Positions 58,515 to 64,000 of a stretch of 64,000 nucleotides of DNA are shown in pieces. The stretch comes from Euptelea pleiosperma (taxonomy: Eukaryota > Streptophyta > Magnoliopsida > Ranunculales > Eupteleaceae), in the NCBI GenBank assembly GCA_035048495.1, contig CM068540.1, forward strand, positions 8,230,829 through 8,294,828, in the 5' to 3' direction. The notes beneath the pieces are model-generated. The model worked only from the letters and a program-made list of their open reading frames with translations. It ran no database searches and had not been told where the DNA came from. The stretch's first letter is position 1. Every line of letters begins with the position of its first letter. Made by a program: the position numbers and the translations under genes.

Positions 58515-58897
58515 CTAGTAAATGGCCCATGCCCACGGCACTAACACAAGTGTGTGTAAATTAGGTGCATTTTGCACTCAAACAGTATAACGGACTGGGG
58601 GCGTTAGCATTTTTTCGTTATAACAGATTGTAATGCACAGGAGCAAAAATGAAAAAAAAATGGAAAAATAATAGCGCTAAAATTCAAAATTTTGAATTCA
58701 AATTTTTAATGAACTTTCAATCTGTTGTGTACAGGGGTCAAATGAGTGGGAGTGACCGAACAAATGAGGGGGATTGAGTGGCTGAAATCTAACCGTCCAC
58801 ATTAGATGGATGGATTTGATCTCAACCACTCTTTATCTTATGAAGCAGGATAAGATAAGATAAGAGATAAGACAACTTAGCTGTTTTGTTATATAGA
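58515..58897 (-). mobile_element. Small non-autonomous Helitron, duplication copy 2
   Basis: Minus-strand ends A|TCTATATAACAAAACAGC and GTGCCGTGGGCATGGGCC...TTTACTAG|T. The terminal hairpin is better preserved than in copy 1. Confidence 0.85.
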
Positions 58898-60336
58898 TTG
58901 CTTAAAAGCATTATGTGGAGAGATTTAAAGGGTAAGACAACCTGGACTCAAATGGGAATGGCAATGGTGGCTGGTGGAGTTGGTTTCCAAGAGAGAGAGA
59001 GAGAGAGATATGTTGGGGTGTTCTTCAAAATAAAACATAAATATGAAAGGGTAGTTTTATCATATAAGGTTAAGGTTGCTTAGGGTTGTCAACGGATATT
59101 ATTCGGATCCGGAAAAAAAAAATCGGATATCCAAATCCAAATCCGAAAAAAAAAAAATCTGATATCCGATGGATAGTCAGAGACTCATAATCAATATTCA
59201 AATTCGAGTCTAATTAACTTATCGTATATTATTATCTGATCCAAAAATTGAATATATCTAATATATTTTATATTTATATAATAATAAATACATATGTAAA
59301 AAAATATAATTATTAAATAATATATTGGATCGGATATATCAATATCCGCATCCGTATCTGAAAACTATTCGAGTTTAAAAAAAAAACATCTGAATCCAAA
59401 TTCGATATTCGAAATTTTTGGATATGTCCAATTTTCGAATACGGATTGAATTAGGATTCAAATTTTCGACAGTCCATTAACAGCCATAGGGTTGCTCAAT
59501 GTCATAATTAAGAGAGGCAAGTCTAATTTCTGAATCTAGGGAGGCATGTCTAATTTGCCTCATTAAGAAGGGATGTAAGTAAAAAAAATCCTACTTTTTT
59601 TTCTTATTACTTTTACCTTTTTGAGAGAGCCTCTCCGTGAGAACAAAACAGGCCAAAAAGATTGAATCACTCTGTAGTTTATTGAAAAAAAATCTCTCTT
59701 TTTTAAAGAAAATTAACCTCTCCTTGATCCAGTGGCCTCTTCCTGGCTCCACCACTGCCTTGATCCCTAATAACTCATAAAAAATGGCTGCTAGGCTTAA
59801 TAGCTATGAAATAATGTTGTTATGTTAATATTCTTTTTTTTCTTCAAAGGTATAACTTTAGGTTCTTGAAAGGTTTCTTTTTCTCAACTAGTCACCTTGA
59901 AGAAGATCGTAAGGGAAAACCCTTATAGAAAGATAAGATATCCCTGGTAAGGTTTGAGAAGAGAGGAACCAAAGGAAAAAAATGAGTTGATCCGAGCGTC
60001 AACGAAGAAGTATTACACTTGAATATGACTGCAGAGCTGATTGCGTAAAGAAGATTGGACGCAAAATAGGAAAAACCTTTCTAGAGAGATAAAGACAGAA
60101 AAGGAAAGTAGTAAACAACCAGATAAAGGAAACGTCTCTAGACAGAAGTATTACAAAAAAAAAAAAGATATAGCTTGAACCAAATAGGCAAAAACTACTT
60201 TTCCCACATATTCTTGACCTCCACTGCACATGTTGATAAATGATTGGCGGTTGAGGAGATGCCTCGATCCAAGGGGGTGAGGAAATTTTTTTCAATCAAC
60301 CATTCAAGATTAGGTTTTGGTTGAATTGATATATAT

Positions 60337-60657
60337 CAGTGTTTGAAAACTCGACTCAACTCGAAAGTCTACCGAGTTGAGTTAACTCGAAGACTCGAAT
60401 TCGACCCGAAGTAACTCGACTCGAGTAATATATTAATATTAATAAATAAATATCATATTTTTATAAGCAGAATTTATAATATTTGGTTGATTTTGTGTTG
60501 ACAAGGTGTTCAAAAATTTTATTTGGTGCGTTGATTAAAAAACAACGCACCAAACCCGTTGTTTTTTTCAGGAAAACAACACACCGAAATCGTTGTTTAT
60601 TCGATTAGACTCAACTCGGCTGAGTTTCGAGTTGACTTGACGAGTTTTGAAACACTG
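60337..60657. mobile_element. hAT-like MITE, duplication copy 2
   Basis: Same ends as 51325-51653 (CAGTGTTTGAAAACTCG / CGAGTTTTGAAACACTG) and the same AT-rich flanks. Confidence 0.82.
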
Positions 60658-60672
60658 ATATATATATATATA

Positions 60673-60822
60673 GGACCCCCTTTTTCTTACCCCTCTCGGT
60701 GTTTGCGGGCTCGGCTGTTGATTTCACGAATCCATTTTTGAAAAGGTGGTTGTTGTCACCGTTGGATTTTTGAAATCAATGGCCGAGCACACAAACACCG
60801 AGAGGGATCAGAAAAAAGGGGG
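60673..60822. mobile_element. Short palindromic MITE, duplication copy 2
   Basis: Counterpart of 51668-51815. CCCCTTTTTCTTACCCCTCT pairs with AGAGGGATCAGAAAAAAGGG. Confidence 0.78.
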
Positions 60823-62046
60823 TCCTCTGAGCCCGACCCATATATATAAACCTAGTTTTGAATCATTCAAGCTGCCCTTATCCCCAATATCAGTTCAATT
60901 TCCTTCCGATCCAAGCTTGGTTTGCAGTCGTGAGGGGGTGTTTGGATGTAGGGATTGCTTTGCACTAGATAGACTAAATCAAAGCATGATAGTTGATGCA
61001 CTATTTCGCTTGCAAGGATAACATGATGTTTTATCCTTCAAGCAGCCATTATACCTGAATTTGGACATACAGGAGGATGAATGTATTCTTTTTAAAATTA
61101 TTTCCTCCTCATCCTTGGATAAGCAATAACTATCTCTACATCCAAACAGACCTATAGACTCATGAATTAGGAATGAGGCCATTTTCGAGTCCACGCCTGA
61201 ATGCAATGCGTATGCACATTATAGTCGGTCAATAGACCTTACAGATTGATCATGCTTGACTTGTACTAATAAAAGAAAACCATGTCAAAGGGAAAAGTTT
61301 CAGGTAGCTCAAGACCCACCAGATTAGATAGTCACAAAGGCTCCAATGTCGCAGATCCCACAATCCACAGGCACAATCTGCAGTCTTTAAGATACTGGAT
61401 CTAGCTACGGGCTTGGGCCCAGACTGAATTTCCATAAGTTGGGCTTCTAGAAAGTGACAAATGATATATATTGGGGATTGGGCCTTGGCCCAAATACTCT
61501 AGTTTACGATGGACCCTAGCCTGGATGAGTAGTGTGGCAACCTTAGATCACATAATGCACATCCAGTTGGGCAATTATTAGGACTAAAGGAGAGAGTTCA
61601 TGCAGTTAGGGTAGGGTGTGAATGGGCTCAGTATGGGCTTGATATTTCTTAAATTTCAATAGGCCCAAGCCTGATGTCCCTCCTGATATAATTCAAACTC
61701 TGACCCATAACCTCTCATGGGCCACCCAAGACAGGCAATTAGCATAAAAGTTGGGTGGGGGGAGTGTTTGGTGACCTGGATGCCTAACAGTACTTAAGTT
61801 GCGTGTGGGGAGTGTTTGGTGACCTGAATGCCTATCATTGAGGTTGGGTATTCAATCCATGCATATCACAAGAAAATAAAATAAACAAAATGATAGCCAA
61901 ACAAATCTCAACCCATGAGGTCAAAAGTTTCAAAGAACAAAAGAATAACCTTCAAATTTACATTTCTTCATCAATACAACCAATTTCAAAAAAAATGAAT
62001 TCTCTAATATCACTCACACACAAACATAATAAAAATACAACTAAGA

Positions 62047-62325
62047 TCAAGAATCGTCGGCCGTACAAGAATCGTCGGTCGGCAAATTAGGACCCCTCGG
62101 TGAAGGCGAAGGCTCGGAACCATTAGGTAAGTCGGAAAACACATTGAAAACTCGGCGAATACTAAGAGAACGAGCGGATTTGAAACTAACTGATCTCATA
62201 TTGATATTGTTGGAGAAGATGGTTGAAGAACTGGAGAGGATGAAGTAAACCAGAGCTTGAACAAGCAAGAACATCCCCACCTTAATCAACATGTCACCTA
62301 GGCTGCTTTCGAATTCGAACACCAT
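62047..62325 (-). CDS. Small conserved plant protein with N-terminal membrane segment, duplication copy 2
   Basis: 92 residues from the ATG at 62325, single exon, intact. It differs from the copy at 53099-53377 by Leu to Phe in RSVSLKSARS and Ala to Val in RRVFNAFS. The layout is the same: acidic N-terminus, one hydrophobic segment at about 12-35, a basic SARSLSIRR motif, and a Pro/Ser/Asp-rich tail. The upstream region, including the TATA box, is retained nearly unchanged, so both copies could be transcribed. Function is unknown. The single membrane segment with a basic flank suggests a membrane-anchored protein with a soluble C-terminal tail. Confidence 0.82.
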   Translation of the reverse strand: MVFEFESSLGDMLIKVGMFLLVQALVYFILSSSSTIFSNNINMRSVSFKSARSLSIRRVFNVFSDLPNGSEPSPSPRGPNLPTDDSCTADDS

Positions 62326-62434
62326 TGTTATCGACGTCAACGATCGACACGATCAATCAGTGATGGCTGCCGGAAAAGTTGCAGAGATGAAATAAGGTGA
62401 ATTGGATATGTGTCAAGAAAGCTGAGGAGGGCTT

Positions 62435-62441
62435 CTTATAG
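62435..62441 (-). promoter_or_regulatory. TATA box of the small gene, copy 2
   Basis: Minus-strand CTATAAG, same context and spacing as at 53484-53490. Confidence 0.55.
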
Positions 62442-63035
62442 AGGGGTGGTGTGTCTATGGAGCCGCCTCTTTGACTTGCACGTTTTTGCTTTGATTTGAA
62501 GGTGTTGAGAAGGAGGCCATTGATCTGCCTATCCAAGCAAAAGAATGGGGGTTTGGTCATGGGTCAAAGAAATAAAAAAACAATGGAGTACGTACATCAT
62601 TGTTCTATCATTCTTTCTAGTCCCTATCTTTCATGCTTGAATATGACCCGGGTACCCATTGATCAGGACGTTCAATTAAGATGTGCTGCAGTCAGCCTTA
62701 AGATGAAGTCCTCATTAGGTCTAAGCTGTTGGATCTTCCTTCGTATTCACACCATTCAAATCTTGAGTCCACAATCCAACGGTTTGTATCTTAGGGAAGA
62801 CATCCTCTCTTGAAGCGGACAAGAACTACACACCCCATAAAACTTGCCTGACCACCGACAGTCAAGGGAAGCCCGATCGACCACCCCATAATATGAGCCA
62901 CGTGGTATACTCTTATAGGATGCTAACCAAATTCGGTATCGAATTTGAAGAATATTCGTGCACTTCGATCTCTTACGCAGATGTACAAGATTAAATAATG
63001 CACCCTTTCTCTTAACCCATGTTTTTCCTAGATGG

Positions 63036-63899
63036 ATGTGACATCGTTGCATGGGAGTAACCAACATAAGGGTGTAGATTTGGCCCGTCGGGCTGGGCCT
63101 GTTTCAGACCAGGCCGAACTCAGGCAGGGCTGTTTCTGGCCGAGGACGGCTTGGGCTAGGCCACATCAAATAATAGAAGCCCGTGTCCAGCACGTGTCTC
63201 GTCCCCTTCTTCGGGCTGGGGGCTGGGCCATAGGACTAAAGATGAACCCATGAAAGATATTCCAATCCAACGGTTAGAAATGAAATCATGCTAATTTTTG
63301 GTCTGTAGGTCCACTTGGGGATGTGCCAAACGACCATACGGCCACTTGTCTCTAAGAGTGTGCCACGTTATTTCCATATTTTCCTTTTTTGTTTTGTTTT
63401 TGCCCATGCGTTACAATTCGTTATAACATCCGTTATAACAGAAAAAACGGTAACAGCCCCCATCCGTTATACCGTTATAACAGCCCCTTTTAAACCTTGC
63501 TTCGAAGTTTGTTGTAATTTTTTTCTAGTCTGACCAAACAGGCTTGAAATAATGGACTTGGGTCTAAGTGGGTAGGCTGGTTCTTGGGCCAAACAAGTGG
63601 ACTGAGCCCATATGCTGTTGGATTATTTAGGGTTGGGCTTGTTTATAGGTTTTCACTAAAACCCACAATAATTGGAAATTGGTCCACATACTTTAGGCCG
63701 GTTTGGATCGTCATTTTTAGACCTGAAAAAGTCTTTTTCTACAAAACCTACTTTTTTTTTGTGTTCTTTTCTTCATTTTTAATATTTTATTTTCTCTCTC
63801 CTCTATCTTAAAATCAACAAACCATGCTTTCCTTTACTTAATCCCGTAAACAAATCGTTACTTTTTTGGATTTTTTGACTTACCTCCCTCGTTAACCAG
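63036..63899 (+). other. Repeat-rich sequence after duplication copy 2
   Basis: Positions 63070-63240 are GC-rich GGCCCGTCGGGCTGGGCC-type repeats like 25020-25330. Positions 63250-63365 are a half copy of foldback family A (CTGTAGGTCCACTTGGGG, GTGTGCCACG). Positions 63400-63490 are a fragment of the Helitron family interior (CGTTATAACATCCGTTATAA). No gene is seen. Confidence 0.55.
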
Positions 63900-64000
63900 A
63901 CAAATTAGACATGCCTCCCTAGATTCCGAAAATTTATAATTTCCTCTCTTGACTGTTGACATTGTGCAACTCTAGCCTCACCCCCTCAAGAACAAGATCA
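63900..64000 (+). repeat. Possible start of a third duplication-related copy, cut by the window edge
   Basis: ACATGCCTCCCTAGATTC, CTCTCTTGACTGTTGACATT and GCAACTCTAGCC match 48094-48180 and 57722-57810 in order. The match runs to the end of the window. Confidence 0.7.

Larger units (their letters stand above)
56395..63035 (+). repeat. Segmental duplication, copy 2
   Basis: Aligns in order with 46062-54090. It keeps about 100 bp (56825-56920) that copy 1 has lost, and lacks the foldback, the OTU segment and the AT run. SINE, Helitron, hAT MITE, palindromic MITE and small gene are all shared. Confidence 0.9.

Overview
The window is nuclear DNA from a flowering plant. It has spliced genes with GT-AG introns, a chloroplast-targeted thioredoxin, a FAR1-type gene and a dense load of plant transposons (CACTA, Ty3 LTR elements, Helitrons, hAT and foldback MITEs, tRNA-derived SINEs). 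I cannot name the species from the sequence.

Layout. Positions 1-23329 are a nested transposon stack. An old Ty3/Tat-like LTR element (only its 3' end is visible, 18678-23329) was hit by a CACTA element (from before the window to 18677). The CACTA was then split by a complete, non-coding LTR element of the same family (5622-17125, 3.7-kb LTRs, TSD taagc). A shorter solo LTR of that family (20845-22441) sits inside the outer 3' LTR. Positions 23330-25700 hold a short tandem repeat, foldback debris and AT-rich or GC-rich repeats.

Positions about 25780-30356 are an intact FAR1-RELATED SEQUENCE gene: a 5' untranslated exon and five coding exons giving 911 codons plus stop. Positions 30357-42060 have no intact gene. 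They hold a Tourist-like element, LINE 3' remnants, a Mutator-like foldback, a Helitron candidate and many copies of one foldback repeat family. Positions 42068-45591 are a five-exon WCRKC-type chloroplast thioredoxin gene. Its second intron is swollen by a Tip100-like element, and a SINE lies just downstream.

Positions about 46060-54090 and 56395-63035 are two copies of a segmental duplication with an offset of about 9 kb. Each carries the same small intact minus-strand gene (92-codon membrane-anchored protein), a SINE, a small Helitron and an hAT MITE. Between them (54772-56265) lies a head-to-tail array of small Helitron units. A fragment at the right edge (63900-64000) matches the inside of the duplicated unit, so a third copy may begin there.

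The real protein-coding genes supported here are four: FRS, the WCRKC thioredoxin, and the two duplicated small proteins. They do not form a pathway. The main interest is structural: layered insertions whose order can be read, Helitrons in tandem, and a TE-built duplication that copied an expressed-looking small gene.
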